64,000 nt of DNA from Flagellimonas profundi (GTDB lineage Bacteria > Bacteroidota > Bacteroidia > Flavobacteriales > Flavobacteriaceae): NCBI RefSeq assembly GCF_017313275.1, contig NZ_JAFLNM010000001.1:1364001-1428000 (forward strand), read 5' to 3'. The notes under the pieces are model-generated. The model made no database searches and was not told the origin of the DNA. It saw only the letters and a program-made list of their open reading frames with translations. Positions 46,222 through 54,115 of the stretch are shown here, piece by piece. Positions within the stretch are counted from its first letter, which is position 1. The number at the start of each line of letters is the position of its first letter. Both the position numbers and the translations under genes were made by a program.

Positions 46222-46234
46222 TTTGTTACGTTTT

Positions 46235-46669
46235 TTAATTGTTGTTGTAAATTTTTTGTTTTGCTTCTTCGAACTCATTGAGGTAGGCCACTTTTTCTGT
46301 GCCACGGTTAAAATTTTCCGCTAACAACTCAAAAGCTTTTACGGTTTCCTCGTAGGCGTACTCCGCCTGTTCTTGTTCCAAACGCTTTGTTTCTTGGTAC
46401 TGATTACCAAAATAAATGCCAAAGGTGAGAACTACTGCCGCTGCAACGGATAGCCACTTGTAATAGTTTACTCTAGGTTTTAATGGTACCTGCTTGGTGT
46501 ACTTTTCTTCCTTGGCTATGGAAAAGTAGTTGAACATGGGCTTGTACTGCTCCAAGTGAGGTGCAACCTCATCTTGCGAAAAATATGCCCTAAGTGTTCT
46601 TTCTTCGTCCACTGTCGCAGTGGCCTCGAAATACTTTTCCAATATTTTTTCTATGTTACCCAATTCCAT
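46235..46669 (-). CDS. Membrane anti-sigma factor of the ECF module
   Basis: A 144-residue protein whose N-terminal 65 residues are helical (MELGNIEKILEKYFEATAT), followed by one membrane segment (about 70-90, KWLSVAAAVVLTFGIYFG) and a Glu/Arg-rich periplasmic tail. No ZAS zinc motif is seen, so it is not a zinc-type anti-sigma. Overlapping the sigma gene by 14 bases and holding it at the membrane is the usual arrangement for such proteins. The N-terminal ~EATATVDEERTLRAYF resembles the anti-sigma helical bundle of Bacteroidota. Assignment rests mainly on context. Confidence 0.72.
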   Translation of the reverse strand: MELGNIEKILEKYFEATATVDEERTLRAYFSQDEVAPHLEQYKPMFNYFSIAKEEKYTKQVPLKPRVNYYKWLSVAAAVVLTFGIYFGNQYQETKRLEQEQAEYAYEETVKAFELLAENFNRGTEKVAYLNEFEEAKQKIYNNN

Positions 46670-47165
46670 AGTTATGTTTTTTAATTAATTCCTCTCTCAC
46701 TGTTTTTCTCGCCCTCGACAATGCTACGCGCACCGCTGTGGGTTTCATGTCCATGAGCTCGCATATCTCGTCGAACTCATATTGCTCTACATCCCGTAGT
46801 TGCAATATCATTTTTTGTTGTTCTGGCAGGTCCTCCATAATTCGTTCCATCCAACTTACACTGTCTTCGGCCTCCAATTGTTTTTGTAAGGAGGAGTTTC
46901 CATCGGTGTAATTACTGTGAACCAATTTCAAGTTCCCTGCTTGCTTGGACTTTAAACGGTCCAAACAAAAGTTTTTGGTCATGGTCATGGCAAAAGCTTC
47001 TACGTTTTTATACTTCTCCATGGATTCGTTCTTTGACCATAGCTTCAACAAAATTTCTTGAGTGGCGTCTTCCGCTTCCTCTCGAGAGACCAACAGGCGT
47101 TTTGCCAACCTGTATAGCTTATCCTGAAAGGGTAAAACCACATTTAAAAATTCTGTTTGTTTCAT
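46656..47165 (-). CDS. ECF RNA polymerase sigma-70 factor
   Basis: A 169-residue sigma factor with region 2 (about 10-75, SREEAEDATQEILLKLW and AFAMTMTKNFCLDRLK) and region 4 (about 110-165, LPEQQKMILQLRDVEQYEFDEI with the helix-turn-helix KPTAVRVALSRARKTVREE). No region 1 or 3, as in ECF factors. It should direct polymerase to promoters such as the one at 47216-47241 and is probably autoregulated. The anti-sigma gene overlaps its end by 14 bases. The signal sensed is unknown. Confidence 0.92.
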   Translation of the reverse strand: MKQTEFLNVVLPFQDKLYRLAKRLLVSREEAEDATQEILLKLWSKNESMEKYKNVEAFAMTMTKNFCLDRLKSKQAGNLKLVHSNYTDGNSSLQKQLEAEDSVSWMERIMEDLPEQQKMILQLRDVEQYEFDEICELMDMKPTAVRVALSRARKTVREELIKKHNYGIG

Positions 47166-47215
47166 TTGGTTGTCTTAGTTGTTTTTGTGTCTTTCTTATC
47201 GACCTACACTATCAC

Positions 47216-47241
47216 GACGATACATATCGAAATTTGTTACA
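47216..47241 (-). promoter_or_regulatory. ECF-type promoter, GTAAC-N16-CGTC, upstream of the sigma gene
   Basis: On the minus strand TGTAAC (47241-47236) and CGTC (47219-47216) are 16 bases apart, the usual layout of promoters read by ECF sigma factors. Transcription would start near 47209 and run into the sigma gene (ATG at 47165), so the unit is likely autoregulated. Confidence 0.6.
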
Positions 47242-47379
47242 AAAAATTTGCAATTTCCCCATATAAACCTATTTTGCAAGGAAAATTTGTATGGTCTCCC
47301 ATGCTTATTTACTCAATTCAACCTACACCTTAGATATATTTGGAACAAAATTTGAGTGAATTCAAAAAAAAATGAAGCT

Positions 47380-48846
47380 ATGAAAAAATATTTCTTCCTA
47401 TTTATAGGACTAACCTTTTTTATTGTTGCTTGTAGCAATGATGATAATCAAATTACAAACCCCACCAGTACTCCCGAACCAGAAACGGTAGATGTTACGT
47501 CCCAAAATTTTATGTGGCAGGCCATGAACCTCTGGTATTTTTGGCAGGCTAATGTTAATGATCTCGCTGACGACAGATTTTCCACAAATACCGAGTATAC
47601 CGAGTACCTGGAGTCTTTTGAAGATCCCGAAAGTTTTTTTTATGATACACTTCTATTTGGTGATGACCGATTTAGTTTCGCCAACGAAGATTATTCGGAG
47701 CTGGTAAGTAACCTATCCGGCGTATCCCAAAGTAATGGCCTGGAATTTGGATTGGGACTAATTGGCGATACGGATAATGTATTCGGATTTGTTCAATATA
47801 TATGGCCAGATTCCGATGCTTCCACCAAGGATATTCAAAGAGGAGAGTTCTTTACGCGGGTAAATGGCATTCAACTCACCGTCAATAATTATGTCGATCT
47901 GCTTTTTGGGGATAATAGTTCGTATACACTTGGAATGGCCACTGTGTCCAACAATACCATTTCTGACAGTGATAAAGAAGTCGTCCTAAACAAAATAGAA
48001 AACCAAGTGGAGGATCCTATTTTGATTTCCAAAACTTTGGATGTTAACGGCACAAAAGTCGCTTACTTGATGTACAATAGGTTTTTAAGCAGTTTTAATG
48101 AGGATTTAAATGCTGCCTTTGCAGATTTTAAAGCTCAAGGTGCCACCGAACTTGTTTTGGATATGCGTTACAACCCCGGAGGTTCTGTAAATACATCGCG
48201 CCTTTTGGCCAGTATGATCTATGGCACCAATACCAATGAAGTTTATATTAAACAACGTTGGAACAATAAGATACAAGAGCAATTAAGTGATGATTACCTG
48301 ACCGACTATTTTGCCAATACTACAGGGACCAGCCCTATAAATACACTTAACTTGAGTAGGGTTTTTGTGATAGCCACAGGTGATTCCGCTTCGGCCAGTG
48401 AATTGGTCATGAACGGACTTGACCCCTACATTGATGTTATCCATATTGGTGAAACCACCCGAGGTAAAAACGAGTTTTCCATTACTTTAGTAGACGACCC
48501 GGACAACTCCTATATTTATAATAGTAATCGCGAGGGCAGTATCAATGCTGGAAACTCTTGGGGACTACAACCTTTAGTAGGTAGAAATGAGAATTCTATC
48601 GGGTTTTATGACTACACTAGCGGATTAAACCCTGATATTGTGCTTGGGGAGGATTTGAGCAATCTTGGTGTATTGGGCGACGTAAACGAGCCTCTTTTGG
48701 CTCGTGCACTTCAAGAAATTACAGGAGTATCCGGTAAATTTGACTTTACCGTTGAAATGCCTGCAAATACTTTTACATCTTCCAGACTGGAAACTCGATT
48801 AAAGGACAATATGTATTTGGAAAAACCATTGCAATTGAACAAATAA
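47380..48846 (+). CDS. S41-family C-terminal processing peptidase, lipoprotein
   Basis: A 488-residue protein started at ATG 47380 (MKKYFFLFIGLTFFIVACSN, lipobox VACS). An inserted PDZ-like segment lies near QRGEFFTRVNGIQLTVNNYV. The protease core has KVAYLMYNRFLSSFNE, ELVLDMRYNPGGSV and the SASASE motif (DSASASELV) with the catalytic Lys 25 residues after the central Ser, in GETTRGKNEF, as in tail-specific proteases. It should cut proteins or peptides at the outer membrane or periplasm. It ends at a bidirectional terminator shared with the B12 receptor gene. Confidence 0.9.
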   Translation: MKKYFFLFIGLTFFIVACSNDDNQITNPTSTPEPETVDVTSQNFMWQAMNLWYFWQANVNDLADDRFSTNTEYTEYLESFEDPESFFYDTLLFGDDRFSFANEDYSELVSNLSGVSQSNGLEFGLGLIGDTDNVFGFVQYIWPDSDASTKDIQRGEFFTRVNGIQLTVNNYVDLLFGDNSSYTLGMATVSNNTISDSDKEVVLNKIENQVEDPILISKTLDVNGTKVAYLMYNRFLSSFNEDLNAAFADFKAQGATELVLDMRYNPGGSVNTSRLLASMIYGTNTNEVYIKQRWNNKIQEQLSDDYLTDYFANTTGTSPINTLNLSRVFVIATGDSASASELVMNGLDPYIDVIHIGETTRGKNEFSITLVDDPDNSYIYNSNREGSINAGNSWGLQPLVGRNENSIGFYDYTSGLNPDIVLGEDLSNLGVLGDVNEPLLARALQEITGVSGKFDFTVEMPANTFTSSRLETRLKDNMYLEKPLQLNK

Positions 48847-48847
48847 T

Positions 48848-48880
48848 AAAAAAAGCGGCCGATTGGCCGCTTTTCTTTTT
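48848..48880. terminator. Bidirectional terminator between S41 protease and B12 receptor genes
   Basis: AAAAGCGGCC (48851-48860) pairs perfectly with GGCCGCTTTT (48865-48874), with T-rich sequence on both strands. It serves both convergent genes. Confidence 0.9.
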
Positions 48881-50743
48881 TTAAAGGCTCAGGTTGAGAC
48901 CCACCCTAAAGTTTCTTCCCCGGGTCGTGAAGCCGAGTAACTCCCTATAATCCTCGTTCAATAGATTATCTGCGTTAAAGAACACATTCAGTTTGCTCGG
49001 AATCAATTCGTGTCTAATGGAAAAGTTCAGTAAAGAAAAAGGCTCCAAAGCGATATCCATAAAGGTCGCGAAGTTCGTATCAAAACGTTTGCCGGTGTAT
49101 GCGTATGTCAATGATGCATTGGTACCCTCAAAAAACTGATACCATAAGGACACATTGGCCTTATGCTTTGGGATACGGATGGCATTGTCCCCTTTGCGCT
49201 CCGTATAGGTGTAATTGGCATTTACGCTAAAACTGCTCCAAGGCAACCACGTAGCTTCAACCTCTACCCCATTGGCATCTATTTCATCCGCTATATTAAT
49301 GCTCATAAAATTGGCATCGTACCCAATGGCATTGGTCTCGTTTCTATCAAAATAAACCGCGCTGATTCGAAATGTATTGTTCAGTTTAAATTCCACACCA
49401 CCTTCAAGGGTCGAGTTTTCTTCAGGTTCCAACTCCGGGTTGCCTCCAAAGGCGCCGAAAAGTTGTGTTAAATTAGGTGTGATGTACGATGTGGCATAAG
49501 ACCCCATCAGTTTTACATACCCATTATCCGTATTAAAAACATACGACGGGTTTACATTGTATACAAAATGATTTCCATATTCGGAATGATGGTTCAAACG
49601 GGCTCCCACATTCAAATTCAACCCAAAATCCGAAACATAAACCAGATTGACATAAGGATCTACGATAGCAAAGTCAACTTCATCTACAAAAATGGCTTCG
49701 TCCTTTATATAGTTTATACCAAGTATGGTATGGAATTGCTCACCAAAAACATATTTGTTGTACAAATCCAAGACCCAATTGCTGCCCTTGGTATTGCTCT
49801 CGCCATAAGTATCGTTGGCCACGGACTCATAATCTGCAAAAGCAGCATTCAAGTACAACGAGCCTTTGCCATAACCCAACTCTGAGGACAAACCAACACG
49901 TTGCTGCTCGTTCACGCCCAAATTGGGAGCTTCAGCCATCGAAGCGTCATATTCATTTTTGAACTTGGTCTGGTTCCCATAGACCTGAATTCCGAAGTTT
50001 TCCGAAAACTGATAGCCCAACTTTACATTGGTGCTAAAGTGCGAAAAAACATCCTCTTCGTTCTCTGGGGTCACCGCTGCCGAGAGTCCACTCTTATATC
50101 TATTGGAAAAATCAACCCCATAATTGAACTTGCCCAAAGTACCGTTTACGTTTGCCGAATTTTGAACGCTTCCAAGATTATAATTTTGGTCATCGGCAGT
50201 TTGATTGGTCCCTACGCTGGTTTCAAAATTACCAGCGATCTTTCTTTTGGAACTCTTTTTTGTAGTGATGTTGATCACGGCCGTAACCGCGTTGGTACCA
50301 TAAAGCGTACTGGCCGCCCCTTTAATGATCTCGATGGACTCGATGGTATTGGGTGACAGTAATCTAAGGTCGTACTCCGCAGAAAATGTGGAGGGGTCGG
50401 ACACACGGACACCATCAATAATCACCAAAACCTGACGTCCACGGCCACCACGGGCATAAACCCCTAACACGGCACCGTCACGGCCGCGGCTACCGGCTAG
50501 CTCGATACCACTTTTAGTGTTAATGATTTCCGCAACCGTCCTGCCTTGGTTGCGTTGCATTTCCTCGGCAGTGATCTTGATCACCGTTTTACCAGAGTTT
50601 TCTCTTTTCAATTCAAATTTTGAATCGCTTACAACAACCTCGTCCAGTTGTTGCACTTTAAGTGAATCTTGCTGTACATTTTGCGCAAAAATCCCCTTAC
50701 CCGCCAATAGAGCGGTAATCAACCATAAATGATTTCTTTTCAT
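48881..50743 (-). CDS. btuB: TonB-dependent outer membrane receptor, vitamin B12 (BtuB-like)
   Basis: A 620-residue protein with a signal peptide (MKRNHLWLITALLAGKGIFAQ), the TonB box region LDEVVVSDSKF, a plug with RTVAEIINTKSGIELAGSRG and GVYARGGRGRQVLVIIDGVRV and a 22-strand-type barrel ending NFRVGLNLSL. The length and plug match the BtuB group rather than the larger SusC/FecA types. A cobalamin riboswitch lies directly in its leader, and the divergent neighbours are a B12-type ABC transporter, which makes cobalamin the substrate with good confidence. TonB energises uptake across the outer membrane. Confidence 0.92.
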   Translation of the reverse strand: MKRNHLWLITALLAGKGIFAQNVQQDSLKVQQLDEVVVSDSKFELKRENSGKTVIKITAEEMQRNQGRTVAEIINTKSGIELAGSRGRDGAVLGVYARGGRGRQVLVIIDGVRVSDPSTFSAEYDLRLLSPNTIESIEIIKGAASTLYGTNAVTAVINITTKKSSKRKIAGNFETSVGTNQTADDQNYNLGSVQNSANVNGTLGKFNYGVDFSNRYKSGLSAAVTPENEEDVFSHFSTNVKLGYQFSENFGIQVYGNQTKFKNEYDASMAEAPNLGVNEQQRVGLSSELGYGKGSLYLNAAFADYESVANDTYGESNTKGSNWVLDLYNKYVFGEQFHTILGINYIKDEAIFVDEVDFAIVDPYVNLVYVSDFGLNLNVGARLNHHSEYGNHFVYNVNPSYVFNTDNGYVKLMGSYATSYITPNLTQLFGAFGGNPELEPEENSTLEGGVEFKLNNTFRISAVYFDRNETNAIGYDANFMSINIADEIDANGVEVEATWLPWSSFSVNANYTYTERKGDNAIRIPKHKANVSLWYQFFEGTNASLTYAYTGKRFDTNFATFMDIALEPFSLLNFSIRHELIPSKLNVFFNADNLLNEDYRELLGFTTRGRNFRVGLNLSL

Positions 50744-50824
50744 TTCGTTTAATTGAATAAACGGGAGAATAGTATGTGATGCATACGTAAACTTTTATCC
50801 CGAAAGTTTAACATTGTTTGTTTG

Positions 50825-51026
50825 AACCTGGCAGGTCTCCTGGCTTATGAAATGTTGCTCGCCCTTCCCATTCAAAACATCTGAACAGTGGGTATGTAGA
50901 AAGCAACACCCTCCTTAAGAGGCGCCAAAAAATAGTTTGGCATACATTTACAGTTGCGGGAACAGCTCCGGTTTTGCACCGGATTCCCTTTTAATCCCAC
51001 GGAAACTCCGTGCGAACCAAAATTCG
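50825..51026 (-). promoter_or_regulatory. Cobalamin riboswitch in the btuB leader
   Basis: Read on the minus strand, the leader contains GGGAATCCGGTGCAAAACCG (50988-50969), the conserved B12-binding element, and ends with AAGCCAGGAGACCTGCC (50846-50830), the near-invariant 3' element. The core is about 200 bases and sits 82 bases or more before the btuB ATG. Orientation shows it controls btuB, not the divergent btuF gene. It should shut down btuB expression when adenosylcobalamin is bound; the mechanism (ribosome-site sequestration or termination) is not readable. Confidence 0.95.
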
Positions 51027-51030
51027 GGGT

Positions 51031-51038
51031 CAAAGCTA
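51031..51038 (-). promoter_or_regulatory. -7 element of the btuB promoter
   Basis: TAGCTTTG on the minus strand matches TAnnTTTG and lies about 5 bases upstream of the riboswitch 5' end. No clean TTG is seen at -33. Confidence 0.55.
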
Positions 51039-51079
51039 ATCAATCTGTTTAATCTTTTTCCGTAAAACTTAAATAATCT

Positions 51080-51087
51080 TACTTTTG
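51080..51087 (+). promoter_or_regulatory. -7 element of the btuF promoter
   Basis: TACTTTTG matches TAnnTTTG but ends only four bases before the btuF ATG at 51092. The transcription start would fall about on the ATG, so the mRNA may be leaderless. Confidence 0.45.
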
Positions 51088-51091
51088 GCCC

Positions 51092-52243
51092 ATGGCAAAA
51101 AAACAGCACACCATTCTGCTCTTGGGATTTCTTTTGGCTCTGTTTGCAGGATGCGATCAAGAAAAAAAACCGCAATCCGTTAAAAATCAAAAATCAACCT
51201 CTGCAATAAAATATGCAACGGGTTTTACCGTGGAAAAAGAGGGTAACTTTACCGTAATCGTAATTACCGCAGCCTGGCCAGGAGCGGATAGCTTTAAATA
51301 CGTATTGGTGCCAAAGGAAAAATTACCGTCGGTGACTTTCCCAAAAGGGGAATACGATGCCATCATTGGAACTCCTGTGGAGAAGGTAGTGCTTACCTCT
51401 ACCACGCATATTGAACCCATAAAACAATTGGGGGAATTGAATTCTATTGTGGGTTTTCCAAACACGGACTATATCTCATCCCCCGAAGCGAGGGAGCGAG
51501 TGGAAAGCGGTCACATTAAAAATTTGGGGATGAACGATGTTCTCAACACGGAAATGGTTCTTATGGTAAACCCTGAATTGATCATCGGGTTCAGCATCAA
51601 TGAAGAAAACAAGGCCTACGATGCCATTGAAAGAGTAGGTATTCCCATAGTTTACAATGGTGATTGGGCAGAACCAACCCCTCTGGGAAAAGCTGAATGG
51701 ATCAAGTTCTTTGCTCCTTTTTTTGGAAAAGAAAAATTGGGCGATAGCATTTTTACAGAAATTGAAATATCCTATAAAAAGGCCGCCTCATTGGCAAAAA
51801 AGGCAACATCCAAACCTACTGTTTTAACCGGCGGACTTTACAAGGATGTGTGGTACGTAGCAGGGGGCGGAAGCTGGATGGCCAAATTTCTAAATGATGC
51901 CAATGCCGATTATCTATGGAGCAATACCAAGGAAACAGGGAGTATCGGACTCAGTTTGGAGTCGGTTTTGGATAAAGCACAAAACGCCGAATTCTGGTTT
52001 AATCCTTCCGCCCATACCACTTATTCGGAATTAGGCGAAGCAAACCCACACCATAAAGAATTCACCGCTTTCACCAACAAAAAGGTATATTCCAATGCGA
52101 TGGACAAAGGGGGTAAAGGAGGACTTATTTTCTACGAATTGGCACAGCACCGTCCCGACATCGTCCTAAAAGATTTCATCAAAATATTGCATCCAGAGTT
52201 ACTGCCGGAAAAAAAACTTAAATTCATTAAACCATTACAATAA
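51092..52243 (+). CDS. B12/haem-type ABC transporter substrate-binding lipoprotein (BtuF-like)
   Basis: A 383-residue periplasmic binding protein of the BtuF/FhuD class. The signal (MAKKQHTILLLGFLLALFAGC) ends in a lipobox, so it is anchored, as usual for this class in Gram-negatives. Two lobes joined by a long helix are expected; the segment AYDAIERVGIPIVYNGDWAE and the later SWMAKFLNDANADYLWSN are typical. It is followed without spacing by the permease gene. The riboswitch neighbour and divergent btuB point to cobalamin, though haem and siderophore proteins share this fold. Confidence 0.88.
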   Translation: MAKKQHTILLLGFLLALFAGCDQEKKPQSVKNQKSTSAIKYATGFTVEKEGNFTVIVITAAWPGADSFKYVLVPKEKLPSVTFPKGEYDAIIGTPVEKVVLTSTTHIEPIKQLGELNSIVGFPNTDYISSPEARERVESGHIKNLGMNDVLNTEMVLMVNPELIIGFSINEENKAYDAIERVGIPIVYNGDWAEPTPLGKAEWIKFFAPFFGKEKLGDSIFTEIEISYKKAASLAKKATSKPTVLTGGLYKDVWYVAGGGSWMAKFLNDANADYLWSNTKETGSIGLSLESVLDKAQNAEFWFNPSAHTTYSELGEANPHHKEFTAFTNKKVYSNAMDKGGKGGLIFYELAQHRPDIVLKDFIKILHPELLPEKKLKFIKPLQ

Positions 52244-53275
52244 ATGAAAGGCTCAAGGACATATCGTATTTCCTTTGTCCTTTTGGCGCTGGCACTGCTA
52301 TGCGCATGGCTTTTGAACATTAGTTCAGGTTCTGTAAGCATACCTTTCACAGATATGATTTCCACGCTGTTCGGTACATCTCCCGAGAAAGCATCTTGGG
52401 AATACATTATATGGAATTATCGATTGCCGAAGGCTTTCACCTCTATTTTGGTGGGCGCAGGACTTTCGTTGAGCGGACTTTTAATGCAAACCTTATTCAG
52501 AAATCCCTTGGCAGGTCCTTTTGTACTTGGAATAAGCTCAGGGGCCAGTTTGGGTGCCGCTTTATTGTTAATGGGCGTTTCTTTGTTTACAGGCTATACA
52601 TCTTTTTCTTTTTTAGGTGATATTTCTCTTGCCATTGCCGCCAGTATTGGAAGCTTTTTGGTGCTTTTGATCGTATTGATTGTAGCGCAAAGGGTAAAGG
52701 ACACCATGGCCCTGTTGATTATTGGATTGATGTTCGGCAGCATTACTTCTGCCCTAGTTAGCGTGCTGGCCTATTTTTCCAGTGCGGAAAACCTTCAGCG
52801 CTTTATATTTTGGTCATTTGGAAGTGTGGGCAACCTCTCCGTGAACCAAATACTGTTAATGGGAGGCATTGTTGCCCTGGGTGTTTTATTGAGCATCCTC
52901 TCCATAAAATCATTGAATGCCTTTCTTTTGGGGGAAAACTATGCGCAAAGTTTGGGAGTCTCCCTGAAAAAATCACGATTGACGATAATCATTGCAACAG
53001 GACTTTTGGCCGGTGGTATTACAGCATTTGCAGGACCCATTGCTTTTGTGGGCTTGGCCGTACCCCATTTGACCAGACAGATTTTTGATACCATGGAACA
53101 CAAAGTGTTGATTCCCGCCGTAATGCTGTACGGGGGCATTTTAATGCTTCTGTGCGATACCTTGGCACAATTGCCCAATTCCGCCAGTGTATTGCCCATA
53201 AATGCCATTACATCCTTAGTGGGGGCTCCTGTGGTGATATGGCTCTTGGTGCGTAAACGTAAAATGATGTTCTGA
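52244..53275 (+). CDS. FecCD-type ABC transporter permease (BtuC-like)
   Basis: A 343-residue inner-membrane permease with about 9-10 membrane segments. FecCD/BtuC family segments include VLGISSGASLGAALLLMG, FWSFGSVGNLSVNQILLMGG and the late GGITAFAGPIAFVGLAVPH, which forms the coupling loop. Two copies form the transmembrane part of the B12 importer. It starts directly at the btuF stop and overlaps the ATPase gene by one base (TGATG), so the three genes form one transcript. Confidence 0.94.
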   Translation: MKGSRTYRISFVLLALALLCAWLLNISSGSVSIPFTDMISTLFGTSPEKASWEYIIWNYRLPKAFTSILVGAGLSLSGLLMQTLFRNPLAGPFVLGISSGASLGAALLLMGVSLFTGYTSFSFLGDISLAIAASIGSFLVLLIVLIVAQRVKDTMALLIIGLMFGSITSALVSVLAYFSSAENLQRFIFWSFGSVGNLSVNQILLMGGIVALGVLLSILSIKSLNAFLLGENYAQSLGVSLKKSRLTIIIATGLLAGGITAFAGPIAFVGLAVPHLTRQIFDTMEHKVLIPAVMLYGGILMLLCDTLAQLPNSASVLPINAITSLVGAPVVIWLLVRKRKMMF

Positions 53276-54054
53276 TGGCAAAAACCGGGAAAAACATATT
53301 GTCCATTAGCCAATTATCCATTGGGTACGGTTCCAAAACCGTGGCCAACAACATCAATTTTGATTTGGGGGCCGGTATGCTTTGCGGCGTTGTAGGCGTT
53401 AATGGAATCGGGAAATCTACGCTACTTAGGACTTTGGGCGGATTTCAACCGAAACTCTCCGGTGATATACTTTTGAATGGAAAACCGCTGGAAAAATATA
53501 GCTCGTCCTCACTATCCAAAGAACTTAGTGTGGTATTGACAGAGCAACCTGCTTCCAAAAATCTCACGGTTCAGGAATTGATTGCTTTGGGAAGGCAGCC
53601 CTATACCAACTGGTTGGGCACATTGACGAAGGAGGACAAGCAACAAATCCAAGCTAGTTTGGATGCCTTTTTGCTGAACGAACTCCGACACAGCAAATGC
53701 CACGAACTAAGTGATGGGCAGCTACAACGAGTGCTGGTGGCACGAGCCATGGCACAGGACACGTCCTTGATCCTCTTGGATGAACCGACCACGCATTTGG
53801 ACCTATATCATAAAGTGCAGATTTTAAAAATGCTTCAGGAATTGGCGCACAACAAACAAAAAACCATTCTGTTCACCACCCACGAAATCGAATTGGCCAT
53901 CCAATTATGCGACCGAATACTTATTTTGGATGGAAAAGACCATCCCTTTGGAGACCCGTGTCAACTTATCGAACAAAAGCACTTTGACCAATTGTTTCCT
54001 TCGGAAATGGTACAGTTTGATGGTAAAACGGGTTCTTTTAAAGTGAATAAGTAA
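53275..54054 (+). CDS. B12-type ABC transporter ATP-binding protein (BtuD-like)
   Basis: A 259-residue ATPase with Walker A GVNGIGKST, signature LSDGQLQRV (the Asp variant of LSGGQ common in the FecE/BtuD group), Walker B LILLDEPTTHLD and the H-loop FTTHE. It powers the btuF-btuC importer. The one-base overlap with btuC and the 61-base gap to rmuC mark the end of the uptake unit. Confidence 0.94.
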   Translation: MAKTGKNILSISQLSIGYGSKTVANNINFDLGAGMLCGVVGVNGIGKSTLLRTLGGFQPKLSGDILLNGKPLEKYSSSSLSKELSVVLTEQPASKNLTVQELIALGRQPYTNWLGTLTKEDKQQIQASLDAFLLNELRHSKCHELSDGQLQRVLVARAMAQDTSLILLDEPTTHLDLYHKVQILKMLQELAHNKQKTILFTTHEIELAIQLCDRILILDGKDHPFGDPCQLIEQKHFDQLFPSEMVQFDGKTGSFKVNK

Positions 54055-54115
54055 GTACACTTTCCATTTCGGCATCAAACGGAATCCGTTATCTTTATCC
54101 TGCAGAAATTTTTTC

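Noticed and set aside
49901..50356. 151-codon plus-strand frame inside btuB
   Set aside because: Antisense to the plug/barrel region of btuB with no domain; shadow frame.
50825..51026. Riboswitch controlling btuF
   Set aside because: The conserved elements read only on the minus strand, toward btuB; no copy lies between 51031 and 51092 on the plus strand.
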